A stretch of DNA of 35,409 bases from Bacteroides xylanisolvens XB1A (GCF_000210075.1 NC_021017.1:974192-1009600), one strand, 5' to 3'. Positions 9,026 to 17,135 are shown, counted from the stretch's first letter. Notes: generated by a model not told the origin, from the sequence alone. Made by a program: numbers and translations.

Positions 9026-9568
9026 TTATTTACTCCATTTACTACCACAGTATACACATCGGTCATACTCTCCATAGCTAACGACTTGATTCCTTTCATT
9101 TACGACCAAATTACACAAGCAGATATCGTCCTCTGAATTGATATTGGGATACTCCCAAAATGACAATTTCCCTTTAGCCGGTATCGGCTCTGGAAATAAT
9201 ATAGGATTAGCTAGTACCCAGTTATAAATAGGATTTTCATAATAGCCTTTACTATCATCGGATTTCTCTGCCCATTTAGAAGGATGATTAATAGAGCATC
9301 CAATTATTTCTACACTTCCAATGATAGCAGAATTGACAATGCCCTCTGCGCATATTATTTTTCGTTGAAACTCAACAGGCAGACTATCCCATTGAGCTTT
9401 TGTAAATACACTATTGGGATTTCTCATTTCTACAGGTTTCCCACTTGCATGGATTAACACTCTATGCCCTATGTATTTCCATGGACACGCCCAGGTACGG
9501 TTCTCGATATCTTTGATACCATGAACTATCAAAGAAGCCCATGGTTGTTTTATTGTTATTGCTTTCAT
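9026..9568 (-). CDS. ASCH-domain protein with C-terminal zinc-binding cysteines
   Basis: Opens with ITIKQPWASLIVHGIKDIEN followed by NRTW, the standard start of ASCH domains (PUA-like fold that binds RNA or modified bases). IHASGKP and GSVEII with FWEY near residue 137 complete the domain. The C-terminal 40 residues add CLCNLV and CVYCGSKW, a likely zinc site not present in the minimal domain. Length is 180 residues. Known ASCH proteins include RNA-binding and modified-nucleoside hydrolase activities. Its function here is unknown. It is adjacent to the 5S rRNA gene and a perfect palindrome. A link between this RNA-binding-type fold and the 5S RNA is only a guess. Confidence 0.82.
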   Translation of the reverse strand: MKAITIKQPWASLIVHGIKDIENRTWACPWKYIGHRVLIHASGKPVEMRNPNSVFTKAQWDSLPVEFQRKIICAEGIVNSAIIGSVEIIGCSINHPSKWAEKSDDSKGYYENPIYNWVLANPILFPEPIPAKGKLSFWEYPNINSEDDICLCNLVVNERNQVVSYGEYDRCVYCGSKWSK

Positions 9569-9597
9569 ATATTATTTTTTATTATTACATTTGGGCT

Positions 9598-9619
9598 TCA
9601 TTTGCAATGTTGCAAATGA
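9598..9619. repeat. Perfect 22-base palindrome upstream of ASCH gene
   Basis: Arms TCATTTGCAA and TTGCAAATGA flank a central TG. It sits about 30 bases upstream of the ASCH start. Its size and perfect symmetry suggest a dimeric regulator site. It shares CATTTGC with the immunity operators at 32.2 kb but is not the same sequence. Confidence 0.6.
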
Positions 9620-9655
9620 CTAATTTTTTTAATTATGAAAAAATTAATTAGAAAA

Positions 9656-9716
9656 AGCATTCTATAGCTTTACTACCGTACGGCTATGGCAATGCTTAAA
9701 ATTGAGTAGACGGTAG
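9656..9716. other. Structured non-coding segment with two competing stems
   Basis: AGCATT at 9656 pairs with AATGCT ending at 9696, extended inward by CTATAGC against GCTATGG (one wobble and one bulge), about 13 bp in total. CTACCGT inside its loop region (9673-9679) is also perfectly complementary to ACGGTAG at 9710-9716 beyond the stem, so the two folds exclude each other. No ORF is seen. It lies upstream of the 5S gene and could be its leader, a processing signal or a separate small RNA. Confidence 0.45.
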
Positions 9717-9796
9717 GTTGGGACTTTGTGCAAAACTGTATTGACCTTTTATAGTGGTTAATAGAGAAAATTACTTAGCACAGCTAAGTCCCTAAA

Positions 9797-9908
<112 letters not shown>

Positions 9909-9915
9909 TCTTTCA

Positions 9916-9948
9916 AGTCCTGTTGTCTTTATAGACGGCAGGGCTTTT
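9916..9948 (+). terminator. Intrinsic terminator after the 5S rRNA gene
   Basis: AGTCCTGTTGTC pairs with GACGGCAGGGCT over all 12 positions, with three G-T wobbles, around a loop of about six bases. TTTTAT follows. It starts about 8 bases after the 5S end, the spacing seen after chromosomal 5S genes, so the 5S RNA appears to be its own transcription end. Confidence 0.75.
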
Positions 9949-9980
9949 ATCTTAAACTCAATTTGATTCATATCTGAATT

Positions 9981-10484
9981 TTATTTAGTCAATCCAAGTA
10001 AGTCAAACGCCTCTTTCTTCGTTATCTCAATAAAGTTCTCGTCTTTCGGTTCATGTTTATCGTCCAAATGAACAACGACGGCATCACCTACTACCTCTAA
10101 GAAAGGTGTGTGGAACTCACCATAATAATCTATCCCTATCTCATCAAGAAGTCGAAAAGCTGAATAAGAATCGAGAGAATTAAGGAACTTCTGCATTTCC
10201 TTTCCGGCTTTCGTTCGTTTAGATGGATAGAACAAACCTTTGCGCTTGACATCTTCCTTCCACACAGCCAAGTCCACTTCTTCCGGATTAAGAAAATAGA
10301 AGCCTATCGGAATGGGAACTCTCCTTGCTCCTTGATCTGTAAAACCAGCAAACTTTTCATAAGCATAAGGAATATGCTGCCGAAGAAGCTCCTTGTTTTC
10401 TTCTTTGGTTTTAAGTTCCTTTTCACGCTACTCTACCATCTTTTGATAGATAGAGCTTTCTTTGTTTACTATTTTGTAGTACAT
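9981..10484 (-). pseudogene. Phage ORF with in-frame amber codon at 10428-10430
   Basis: Reading the minus strand from the ATG at 10484 gives MYYKIVNKESSIYQKMVE, then TAG, then a continuous frame of about 148 residues to the stop at 9981. The downstream part from ELLRQHIPYAYEKFAGF onward keeps normal protein character right up to the TAG, so both parts were clearly one gene. Without readthrough, translation of the second part could only start at an internal GTG (10277) and would lose 50 residues. I do not recognise the family. Options are a nonsense mutation, a sequencing error or amber readthrough. Other genes here (for example the one ending at 17118) use TAG as a normal stop. Confidence 0.7.
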
Positions 10485-10513
10485 ATTCTTATTCCTTTCT
10501 AATTTGTTATAAA

Positions 10514-11506
10514 TCACTTTTTTATTACAACTGCCATAGTGCTAACAGTTGTTCCACTTTCCTTGAATTCACCGGCTCCGATTTCAAAAACTTCTCCATG
10601 AACTTCTTCCAACCATTCCCGGAACTCAACACATTTCTTTTCAGACGCAAATTTCCAATGCCGGCTGGTTATAGCCGCAAGAGTTCCACCTTCTTCCAAG
10701 CGTTCATACATAAGTCTTACATGGTCAATATCCTGATTACCGGAAAATGGAGGATTAGCAATAATCTTAGTGTAATGCCCTACACTGTCTTTCGTAAAAT
10801 CTTCATCAAGCAATATTACGTTATCAAGTGTATGAAGAAACTCTCTGTTTTCCGGCATCAGTTCATAACATTCAACTGTTACTGACGGACACGATCGATG
10901 AATCGCTTTTATCAAAGCACCACGTCCGGCACTTGGCTCCAACACCGTATCAACCTCATTTATTCCCCCGGCAAGCATTACCAGCCAGTCTGCAATATCA
11001 GCAGGTGTTTCAAAGAACTGAAAATCTTTTTGCAAATCGCATCGCTTACCTTCTTTCAAGATGGAGAACACACGTTCCGGATTAAAAGGAAATGTGAATC
11101 CCTGTATCTTACCTCCCTGCCATGAGCCGCCAGCTTCTTCTATCCATTTCTTTGCTTCAGCGTAGGATTTCTTATTGAATTGTACTTTCGGAAGTTTAAG
11201 AACACTATCCTCAAGAGTACAATGCTTCAGTATCTCTTCCACATTCCATTTCTTACCTTCATCAGCCTGGCTCTTCCTTTCATCAACCGGAGCGTCCGGC
11301 GCTAACAGTGAGGATATTTTCGTAATAACCATATTACTCGCATCCATAAAAGTATTAACACAGGAAAGCGCTTCCATAAGAAATTCAGTATCAACATATC
11401 CGGCAGCGTCATAAACATCTATGCCTTCAGTCATATCCGACAATTCATTGAGCTGGGCTACACTACCACGTAACGTTTTTATTAAAGTCTCTTTGTTGTT
11501 CATCAT
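10514..11506 (-). CDS. N6-adenine DNA methyltransferase
   Basis: SAM-dependent methyltransferase of the Rossmann type. Motif I is VLEPSAGRGALIKA near residue 190, and the catalytic motif IV is IIANPPFSGN near 250, an NPPF signature of N6-adenine methylation. The first 150 residues form a phage-specific N-terminal region, including a segment that reads WIEEAGGSWQGGKIQGFTFP. Length is 330 residues. No restriction enzyme gene is adjacent, so it is probably an orphan methylase that protects phage DNA or regulates. Its start overlaps the last 44 bases of the recombinase gene, suggesting co-transcription. Confidence 0.87.
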   Translation of the reverse strand: MMNNKETLIKTLRGSVAQLNELSDMTEGIDVYDAAGYVDTEFLMEALSCVNTFMDASNMVITKISSLLAPDAPVDERKSQADEGKKWNVEEILKHCTLEDSVLKLPKVQFNKKSYAEAKKWIEEAGGSWQGGKIQGFTFPFNPERVFSILKEGKRCDLQKDFQFFETPADIADWLVMLAGGINEVDTVLEPSAGRGALIKAIHRSCPSVTVECYELMPENREFLHTLDNVILLDEDFTKDSVGHYTKIIANPPFSGNQDIDHVRLMYERLEEGGTLAAITSRHWKFASEKKCVEFREWLEEVHGEVFEIGAGEFKESGTTVSTMAVVIKK

Positions 11507-12569
11507 AACTTTTTTGTAAATAAATTCTTGTTGTATCTACACTACCATGACCAAGAAGGTCTGCTAATTGAATTACATCTTTGGTTTTCTTCAGGAACAT
11601 TTTAGCAAAGAAGTGCCGGAAGGCGTGAGCGTGCATTTTTTTCGAATCGATACCACAATGTTTACCCCATACTTTCAGATGCTGTGAAAGACCTCTTTGA
11701 GTCAACGGCCCGAATCTCCCAACAGCAAGAGTACCGGACTTGCCTGTCTCCTTTATATAGTCCTTCACTTCCCTCTGCAATTGCTTCTGGAAAAAGAAAC
11801 GCCGATACTTGTTCCCTTTCCCTTTCAAAACAACTTCGCCGATCGCTATATCCTCCCACGTGAATTGCTGAAACTCCGAGAGCCGAGCTCCTGTAGTACC
11901 CAATACCTTAATGAAGAAATAGTAATCCTTGTTGAGTTTAGTTTTCAGATACTCCAGTAACCTATTATATTCCTCTTCTGTCGGCACATTGTTTACATCC
12001 AACTTGCGTTTCATTTTAGGTCGTTTCAGTTCAATAGGTTTCTTCACCCATTTGGAGAACTTCTCAATGGCTGTAATACGTAATCGAATGGTAGCTGGAG
12101 AAAGTTTTTCCTCTTCAAGGCTTTTGATAAATCGCCTGCAATTGTCCATATTCAGTTCATTAGCGTATTCGAAGTACTGCTTAAGAGAAGTGTGATAGAT
12201 ATCAACTGTATGTAATGAATAATCATTATTATCAGTCAACCATATTATAAAATCATTAAGCAGTTTCTTATTCTTCTCTGAAATAACCTCAAGTTTCTCC
12301 AAAGGCTTTACAGCCTTTTCCCGTCGGCCATATCCGATTTTAAGATAAGACAATAAATCACAAACAGCCGCGCACATAAATGAATGGCGCACCATAACAT
12401 CTGCATTTTTATGTTTATATTTCAAATAACCGCGACGATTGATTTCTTCGGAATTTTCAAGAAAATCAGTCACATATTTGATGTATTTCCCGATGCTGTC
12501 ATAGCTCCTACCCGTCGTATACAGGTAGGATATGTAATCTACCAATATTTGTTTTCGTTTATCATCCAT
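11463..12569 (-). CDS. int: Tyrosine recombinase (phage integrase family)
   Basis: Catalytic residues are visible in order in the 368-residue protein: Arg229 in TTGARLSEF, the HAFRH box at 315-319 with Arg318, His341 in LLGHGS and the nucleophile Tyr350 in TTRIYLQ. The N-terminal 190 residues contain a SAM-like core-binding domain (for example LSPATIRLRITAIEKFSKWV). I chose the ATG at 12569 because the alternative start 15 codons upstream would overlap the MazG-like gene. The gene sits in the middle of the phage map, about 21 kb from the right prophage end. Either it integrates from an unusual position or it performs another inversion or resolution reaction. Confidence 0.9.
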   Translation of the reverse strand: MDDKRKQILVDYISYLYTTGRSYDSIGKYIKYVTDFLENSEEINRRGYLKYKHKNADVMVRHSFMCAAVCDLLSYLKIGYGRREKAVKPLEKLEVISEKNKKLLNDFIIWLTDNNDYSLHTVDIYHTSLKQYFEYANELNMDNCRRFIKSLEEEKLSPATIRLRITAIEKFSKWVKKPIELKRPKMKRKLDVNNVPTEEEYNRLLEYLKTKLNKDYYFFIKVLGTTGARLSEFQQFTWEDIAIGEVVLKGKGNKYRRFFFQKQLQREVKDYIKETGKSGTLAVGRFGPLTQRGLSQHLKVWGKHCGIDSKKMHAHAFRHFFAKMFLKKTKDVIQLADLLGHGSVDTTRIYLQKSYDEQQRDFNKNVTW

Positions 12570-12585
12570 TTTTTTGATTTGAGAG

Positions 12586-13194
12586 TTAATACTTCTTCCC
12601 GTGCATCTTTTCACGGAGTTCGTTATACTTCATTTTCTGCTCGATGTGCCAAAGCAGGTCTATATCTAAGTGCTTGGCAAGCCCGAAGATTGATAGTATC
12701 ATATCATTCACGGCTGTAGGTAAATCAAATATTCCGTCATACCTAACAGGAAGTGTAGAGATGGAATAGATTGATTCGGTGAAAGTTTCGTCTTTACAGG
12801 CTTCTGCCATATCTTCAATACAGTCATCAATATCTCCGTTGGCAAGTTCAAGGTTTATTCCTCGAAGTCCTGCAAGATCAAGCAAGCGGATAACAGCATC
12901 AGCTAATTCTTCTTCGATTGAACCTTTAATGGTTTCGTTATATGCAACTTCGTAACCGCGCTCTTTGGGAATGTCAGAATCCAATCCTTGACAAATGCGG
13001 CTGTTAGCAATCTTCTTATTATACCGATCAACATTAGCACGCCTTCCTTTTCTATCTGCTTCCACAGCTTCCATCAGTTCAGAAATCACAAGGCAAAGAA
13101 AATGATTGTTACTTAGCTCTTGATCGTGAAACCCATGTTCACAAGCTGTTTTATATGCTTTGTCTCTTAATTCATTTAAATTCATTTTACTCAT
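12586..13194 (-). CDS. MazG-like all-alpha NTP pyrophosphohydrolase
   Basis: Carries the two metal-binding helices of the family: SELMEAVEADRKGR near residues 38-51 (ExxE type) and EELADAVIRLLDLAG near 94-108 (ExxD type). These enzymes hydrolyse nucleoside triphosphates to monophosphates and pyrophosphate. In phages they are thought to adjust nucleotide pools or the (p)ppGpp response. At 202 residues it is longer than the 100-120 residue core, with extra helical sequence after the second motif. The gene ends 17 bases before the chosen recombinase start. Confidence 0.8.
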   Translation of the reverse strand: MSKMNLNELRDKAYKTACEHGFHDQELSNNHFLCLVISELMEAVEADRKGRRANVDRYNKKIANSRICQGLDSDIPKERGYEVAYNETIKGSIEEELADAVIRLLDLAGLRGINLELANGDIDDCIEDMAEACKDETFTESIYSISTLPVRYDGIFDLPTAVNDMILSIFGLAKHLDIDLLWHIEQKMKYNELREKMHGKKY

Positions 13195-13205
13195 CCTTGT
13201 AATGC

Positions 13206-13712
13206 TTAAATATATCTATCCAATTCCTTTTCTAATAATTCTCCATCTATTTCAGGAAACAGCCTCAGAACTAAATCCAAAGATTTGCAATAATTGTTAC
13301 TGTATTCTTCAGTATCCATTAATCGAAGTACCATAGAACAAAAGATACTTTTTGTGTCTTTTAATTCGCCTTTCATCAGTAATTTTGACAGTTCGATAAT
13401 TTGACCAGTAGGATTATGAAAACTTCCGTTTATATATTGAAAAATTAGTCTTCCTTCAAATTGGCATATTTCACAATCTAGTTCACAATCAATGTACTCT
13501 ATTTTACCATTTATGAATTCACAATAAACACATTCACTATTAGAAGCAAATAAAATTGCAAAATCATAGATATCATCACTATTACCTACAATTATTGAAG
13601 TAGATTCAAGAGTTTCCGAAACACCATTATTCCACTTTGCATCTTCAATAAGTTCCCTCACATATTCTTGAACTCTTGTGATGTTCTGCTCTATTAAATC
13701 TTTTTTACTCAT
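13206..13712 (-). CDS. Hypothetical acidic phage protein
   Basis: 168 residues, not recognised. The composition is acidic with five Cys clustered between about residues 70 and 90 (ECVYCEF, CELDCEICQFEG), which could bind a metal. The C-terminal part looks helical (LVLRLFPEIDGELLEKELD). It is clearly more AT-rich than neighbouring replication genes. It lies between the MazG-like gene and an 81-residue ORF on the same strand, all downstream of the shared-module promoter at 14.0 kb, so it is probably in that operon. No function is assigned. Confidence 0.6.
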   Translation of the reverse strand: MSKKDLIEQNITRVQEYVRELIEDAKWNNGVSETLESTSIIVGNSDDIYDFAILFASNSECVYCEFINGKIEYIDCELDCEICQFEGRLIFQYINGSFHNPTGQIIELSKLLMKGELKDTKSIFCSMVLRLMDTEEYSNNYCKSLDLVLRLFPEIDGELLEKELDRYI

Positions 13713-13735
13713 AATTTCAATTCAATTAAGTTCGA

Positions 13736-13981
13736 TTATTTTTTTGCAATATTCTCCCAAAAAACAGCACCTTCAGGAGTATTATAAAAAGGGAATGAAA
13801 TAGCTAGAAACCGATGAAAGCAGCAATCAACATCTAACAAATTGTTCATCCGTTCTTCATTTGTCATTGAGAAGTCAGGACACTCAATATTAAATGTCTC
13901 ATTTGCTCTTTCTGTATTATATTTCCATTGATTGAAAATACCTAGTCTTTCTAATTTTTCTATTTTTTCATTCCTCTTCAT
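13736..13981 (-). CDS. Hypothetical small phage protein, first gene of a module-promoter operon
   Basis: 81 residues, not recognised. It starts MKRNEKIEKLERLGIFNQWK with a basic helix, and the C-terminal half is aromatic-rich (CCFHRFLAISFPFYNT). The start is well supported: the ATG at 13981 follows the conserved leader AAAAGTCAATCAAT and the repeated phage promoter at 14011-14042. It is the first gene of the operon that continues leftward to the 168-residue ORF and the MazG-like gene. Confidence 0.6.
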   Translation of the reverse strand: MKRNEKIEKLERLGIFNQWKYNTERANETFNIECPDFSMTNEERMNNLLDVDCCFHRFLAISFPFYNTPEGAVFWENIAKK

Positions 13982-14010
13982 ATTGATTGACTTTTAATGC
14001 TTTACATCTA

Positions 14011-14071
14011 TAAAGGTAATCGTTATTGACAAGTTTAGCAAACAGAATCTTCGCCATTTTAACGCCATTTT
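14011..14071 (-). promoter_or_regulatory. Shared phage promoter module, copy 1
   Basis: Minus strand: two boxes AAAATGGCG and AAAATGGCG 11 bases apart (14052-14071), then CTGTTTG (-33, plus-strand CAAA at 14039-14042), a 20-base spacer, and TACCTTTA (-7, 14011-14018). Spacing and elements match three other copies at 17.7, 22.6 and 29.5 kb. The doubled box just upstream of -33 is where an activator would bind. It also covers the stop codon of the preceding gene. Confidence 0.75.
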
Positions 14072-14312
14072 ACCCGGTCTTTTTCTTCAACAAATCAAAT
14101 ATTATCCTCTCACCCTCTTTTAAACCATCAAGATAGCCTTTTGCATGTTCACCGGCATTATACACTATAAAAGAGAGGATCAACAAAAACAGTCCGAGCG
14201 AACGATGCCAGTATGGAAGTTGGACTGTGAACGGCTTGATTGTTATAGAAAAGTGTCCTACATATAGCAGGAACACAAACAAAATCACACATGAAATAAT
14301 TGTTGTTTTCAT
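14070..14312 (-). CDS. Small membrane protein
   Basis: 80 residues from the ATG at 14312. An in-frame upstream start exists but would overlap the previous gene, which ends at 14314. Two hydrophobic segments are evident: TTIISCVILFVFLLYVGHF at residues 3-21 and LGLFLLILSFIVYNAG near 36-51, followed by a charged C-terminus (EGERIIFDLLKKKTG). This predicts a two-span inner-membrane protein with a cytoplasmic tail. Holin or superinfection-exclusion roles are possible, but the position away from lysis genes gives no support for either. Confidence 0.65.
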   Translation of the reverse strand: MKTTIISCVILFVFLLYVGHFSITIKPFTVQLPYWHRSLGLFLLILSFIVYNAGEHAKGYLDGLKEGERIIFDLLKKKTG

Positions 14313-14313
14313 A

Positions 14314-14865
14314 TTAATCTGTAAATAAATTAAGTTGAGTTGTAAACTCGGGTTTATAAATTCTAAATTTACGGTTAAAGAAAGTCTCAAAGGCTGTTAC
14401 AATTTCAGAGATGGTATTATCAGCAATTCCTAATAATTTATCATCGGCAACTATAAGAGATAAAGCCTTGTCAAGAGTCATTTTCTTCTCAATAAACAGG
14501 GAATACACCAAATATCTACGGGTATATTCCCCAGCCTTGAGTGACTCAACTTCTTCAGGAGTGGCCTTTCTCTTGTACAATACTTTATACCAATGTGTTT
14601 CAGCAGTACGAGCACGCTTTTGTCTCGGTAACAAGTCATAAAACACGGCAATTTCATTCTTTTGGATACACTTATGTTTTTTACGAACACCATACATCAC
14701 ATAAGGAGTGTTCCAATCAAGATGAGTCTTTCGATATTCAAGCTCCAGCTCTCGATCAATAAGATCTTGCTCAAAGTCTTGTTTCATTAACCATTCCTCG
14801 AACCAGGCAGCAAGTGCTTCTTCTCGATCATAATAATCTTTTCCATTTATACATAAGGGAATCAT
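14314..14865 (-). CDS. Hypothetical phage protein
   Basis: 183 residues, not recognised. It is highly charged and mostly helical, with EALAAWFEEWLMKQDFEQDL near the N-terminus and LLPRQKRARTAETHWYKVLY near the middle. It ends QLNLFTD, reminiscent of a short C-terminal interaction tail. It begins 11 bases after the PAPS-reductase-like gene and ends 1 base before the membrane-protein start, so the three are almost certainly one operon. Confidence 0.6.
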   Translation of the reverse strand: MIPLCINGKDYYDREEALAAWFEEWLMKQDFEQDLIDRELELEYRKTHLDWNTPYVMYGVRKKHKCIQKNEIAVFYDLLPRQKRARTAETHWYKVLYKRKATPEEVESLKAGEYTRRYLVYSLFIEKKMTLDKALSLIVADDKLLGIADNTISEIVTAFETFFNRKFRIYKPEFTTQLNLFTD

Positions 14866-14876
14866 AATAACTCTTT

Positions 14877-15584
14877 CTATTGCATTTCACGTTTAAATCT
14901 TTCCTCTAAATCAAAAATGGTTTCTCCACTATTACGCCGATAGGGCCTATCGGTATTTAACTGAAGTTCTTTCAGCTTTTTCCAATACCATGGAAGGTAC
15001 AAATACATATTCTTCAACTCCTTCAAGTTCTTATTTCCACAACACCAGCAACTCACACGATCAAGTAGCTCATATAGCCTTACTCCATCCTCATGCCAAA
15101 CAAAGCCTTTTGTGTAACAATACTGGAGTGCATCTGCTTCAGTAATGCCCCAATCACGAAGTGGTAAAACCCGATTTGGTCGTTTTTCCTTTTCAAAGCG
15201 ATGCATCTCATCGGCAGCAATACCGACATAATCAATTCCATCTTTTGTGTGAGCTTTCAACGCACGAAGTTTTTCACTCGTTCCCCACCGACATGTTCCC
15301 CCACACCAACTATATCCTTTTTTATGGATAATATTGGTCCCTCTTTTCTTAACCGGCCTTTCAAACATTGTCCAAAGAAAAGGTTGCTCCGGATGCAGTT
15401 CTGTATATTTAATGCCAAGTTTTTTAAGAATTGGAAGAACAGCATCACGAGTGTTATAGATTGCCTGAAATTCCATACCTGTATCATAGAAAACGACTTC
15501 ATCCAACTGATATCCTTTATCTATTAGCATGAAAAGCATTGCCAAGGAATCCTTTCCAAAGCTGACTGAAGCATAATATTTCAT
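14877..15584 (-). CDS. PAPS reductase-like PP-loop ATPase
   Basis: The N-terminal SVSFGKDSLAMLFML (residues 6-20) is the PP-loop of the N-type ATP pyrophosphatase / PAPS reductase family, followed by VVFYDTGMEF as expected for that fold. Cys pairs in GYSWCGGTCRWGT near residue 110 and VSCWCCGNKN near 180 could hold a metal or an iron-sulfur cluster, as in DndC-like proteins. Length is 235 residues. Phage members are often linked to DNA or RNA sulfur modification or to nucleotide metabolism, but no dnd partners are present here. The substrate is therefore open. Confidence 0.8.
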   Translation of the reverse strand: MKYYASVSFGKDSLAMLFMLIDKGYQLDEVVFYDTGMEFQAIYNTRDAVLPILKKLGIKYTELHPEQPFLWTMFERPVKKRGTNIIHKKGYSWCGGTCRWGTSEKLRALKAHTKDGIDYVGIAADEMHRFEKEKRPNRVLPLRDWGITEADALQYCYTKGFVWHEDGVRLYELLDRVSCWCCGNKNLKELKNMYLYLPWYWKKLKELQLNTDRPYRRNSGETIFDLEERFKREMQ

Positions 15585-15605
15585 ACAAAAAATTTAATAG
15601 ACAAG

Positions 15606-15932
15606 TCACTTTTTCTTCTTTGCCCTCTGATTATTAATCTGTGACATACACATACGGCACCAGGAAGTCAACAAATGATATTCCTTACCTTTTCTCACCA
15701 CTATACGATTGTAGAACCGGTTCAAGTAGAAGTAATTTCCACAATGGGTACATCTTTTCATTTCACGTCCTGAATCATCTATAATCCGATTACGCGGCTT
15801 ACGACGAATTAGAGTACAACTTTTACACTTCTCATCAGTTTCGCGGTGCCGCCGGCAATGTGATAAGGATTTTGCTCCACATTTAGCAAACACCTTACAA
15901 TCTCTACGAGGTATTGATTGACACACATTCAT
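15606..15932 (-). CDS. Small cysteine-rich zinc-binding protein
   Basis: 108 residues, basic at the C-terminus (NQRAKKKK). It has Cys pairs KCKSC near residue 37, RCTHCG near 61 and WCRMC near 92, plus further cysteines in the first 30 residues. The RCTHCGNYFYLNRFYN segment followed by CRMC is typical of small phage zinc-finger proteins of the HNH-like or treble-clef kind, although no HNH catalytic His is evident. Its start overlaps the next gene's stop by 4 bases (ATGA type). Confidence 0.65.
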   Translation of the reverse strand: MNVCQSIPRRDCKVFAKCGAKSLSHCRRHRETDEKCKSCTLIRRKPRNRIIDDSGREMKRCTHCGNYFYLNRFYNRIVVRKGKEYHLLTSWCRMCMSQINNQRAKKKK

Positions 15933-16393
15933 GGCTTCCTCGCATTCAAGAATTTATTTACTACACGAGAAAGTACATCCTCATTCTCCGGCATCAGCCA
16001 TTCTTTTGCAACGTTCCAAGCAATACTCATAGCAGGATTGAAGTTATCCTTCCTGACTGTGTGATGAGACAAACGTCCTTCAGTGGGCTTCAAACCCTTA
16101 TCATGTAAGATACACAGTCCATTCTCGAAAAAAGCACAATACTCCTTACCAGCAACGGGCTGAATCATCGGAATAGCAATATTAATAACCCCTAAGAATA
16201 TACCAGCAGCCCAGTTCGTCAGTGCTAACCTGTCGGCATAACCTGCATCAATAATTCGTTCAATATCATCAGGAGTACCTAAACATGGCGTATGACATTG
16301 TTGTTTACAAACACTGCATGAGCATTGTACAGGTACACGACCTGAAGCCCTCATTACCCTTTGTAATGAGGTTTCTTTTGATAATTCTCTCAT
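15929..16393 (-). CDS. Cysteine-cluster phage protein
   Basis: 154 residues. Residues 24-38 contain CSCSVCKQQCHTPCLG, five cysteines in 14 residues, and more follow (YCAFFENGLCILHDKG). This resembles the cysteine-cluster proteins that bind zinc or an iron-sulfur centre (YkgJ-like). ENGLCILHDKGLKPTEGRLS with HH shortly after fits that family. A short hydrophobic stretch, LTNWAAGIFLGVINIAIPM, lies near 57-75. Function is unknown. Its stop overlaps the start of the downstream zinc-finger gene. Confidence 0.65.
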   Translation of the reverse strand: MRELSKETSLQRVMRASGRVPVQCSCSVCKQQCHTPCLGTPDDIERIIDAGYADRLALTNWAAGIFLGVINIAIPMIQPVAGKEYCAFFENGLCILHDKGLKPTEGRLSHHTVRKDNFNPAMSIAWNVAKEWLMPENEDVLSRVVNKFLNARKP

Positions 16394-16421
16394 AGTAAAT
16401 TATTTGAGATACTACAGATTA

Positions 16422-17069
16422 TTAAACATCGCCCCACAGCTTTACTGCAAGGTCATAATTCTTTTGAGCTTCGTTTACATCTTTCTTAGCATAAGTTAAA
16501 GTGTAAGAGTGCATACGTGGATACTTCCCAGATTTGACACCTGCATGATACTCCTTTGCGACTTCTAATTTATGCTCATAGAAATCTATGCTTTCAGGCA
16601 TTGACAAATTTATGGTATTAGCTCTCTTATCCCAATATTCTGCTTTACTTTCGTGTTCTGCTGCTTTTTCGTCAAACTGAACACTTTTACCCATATTGTT
16701 CCAAGCATCGTCTATCGCTTTTCTATGTCGCTTTTCGCTATGATGTCCTACTTTTATAGGTTCACCAAGGGAAAGAAAATCTTTATCTTTGTTGGACTTA
16801 TTATAGTATTCATTACTTCTCTGTACAGCAGATGCAGCCCATTTCCTACGACGTTCCGCTCGTCGCTTCGCCCATTCTTGAGCATTAAAGCCGTCAGCTC
16901 TAACAATGGAGTAATAGTAAAATCCATCTTTCTCGAAGATTAGATTAAATACTATACTTTCGTTCTCCTTACCGTACTTGGTGGTAACCTCAATAGTTTC
17001 ACCTTTTTCATGCTTCTCATCACACTTTGCCAAAAATACATTTGGCGCAAATTTGTAATACGTGTTCAT
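16422..17069 (-). CDS. DUF3560-like protein
   Basis: 215 residues. The segments YYSIVRADGFNAQEWAKRRA, ERRRKWA, and especially KVGHHSEKRHRKAIDDAW with KAEYWDKRANTI are the signatures I associate with DUF3560 proteins, found in mobile elements and phages and of unknown function. The rest is charged and helical. The start at 17069 is preceded by GTCAAACCAATTTAATTAAG, the same kind of leader that follows the shared promoter modules, although no complete promoter module is seen here because the 17118 gene and its terminator lie just upstream. Confidence 0.75.
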   Translation of the reverse strand: MNTYYKFAPNVFLAKCDEKHEKGETIEVTTKYGKENESIVFNLIFEKDGFYYYSIVRADGFNAQEWAKRRAERRRKWAASAVQRSNEYYNKSNKDKDFLSLGEPIKVGHHSEKRHRKAIDDAWNNMGKSVQFDEKAAEHESKAEYWDKRANTINLSMPESIDFYEHKLEVAKEYHAGVKSGKYPRMHSYTLTYAKKDVNEAQKNYDLAVKLWGDV

Positions 17070-17107
17070 TTTCTTAATTAAATTGGTTTGACTTATATGA
17101 AAAATGA

Positions 17108-17135
17108 GAAACCACAGCTACTTAGCCGTGGTTTC
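17108..17135 (-). terminator. Intrinsic terminator overlapping the end of the 17118 gene
   Basis: On the minus strand GAAACCAC pairs with GTGGTTTC, extended inward by GCTA against TAGC, about 12 bp, and is followed by TCATTTTTC. The 5' arm is formed by the last codons of the coding region. Confidence 0.6.

Noticed and set aside
14877..15584. DNA phosphorothioation system around the PAPS-reductase-like gene
   Set aside because: Only a DndC-like fold is present. No DndA, DndD or DndE-like genes are adjacent, so the system cannot be claimed.
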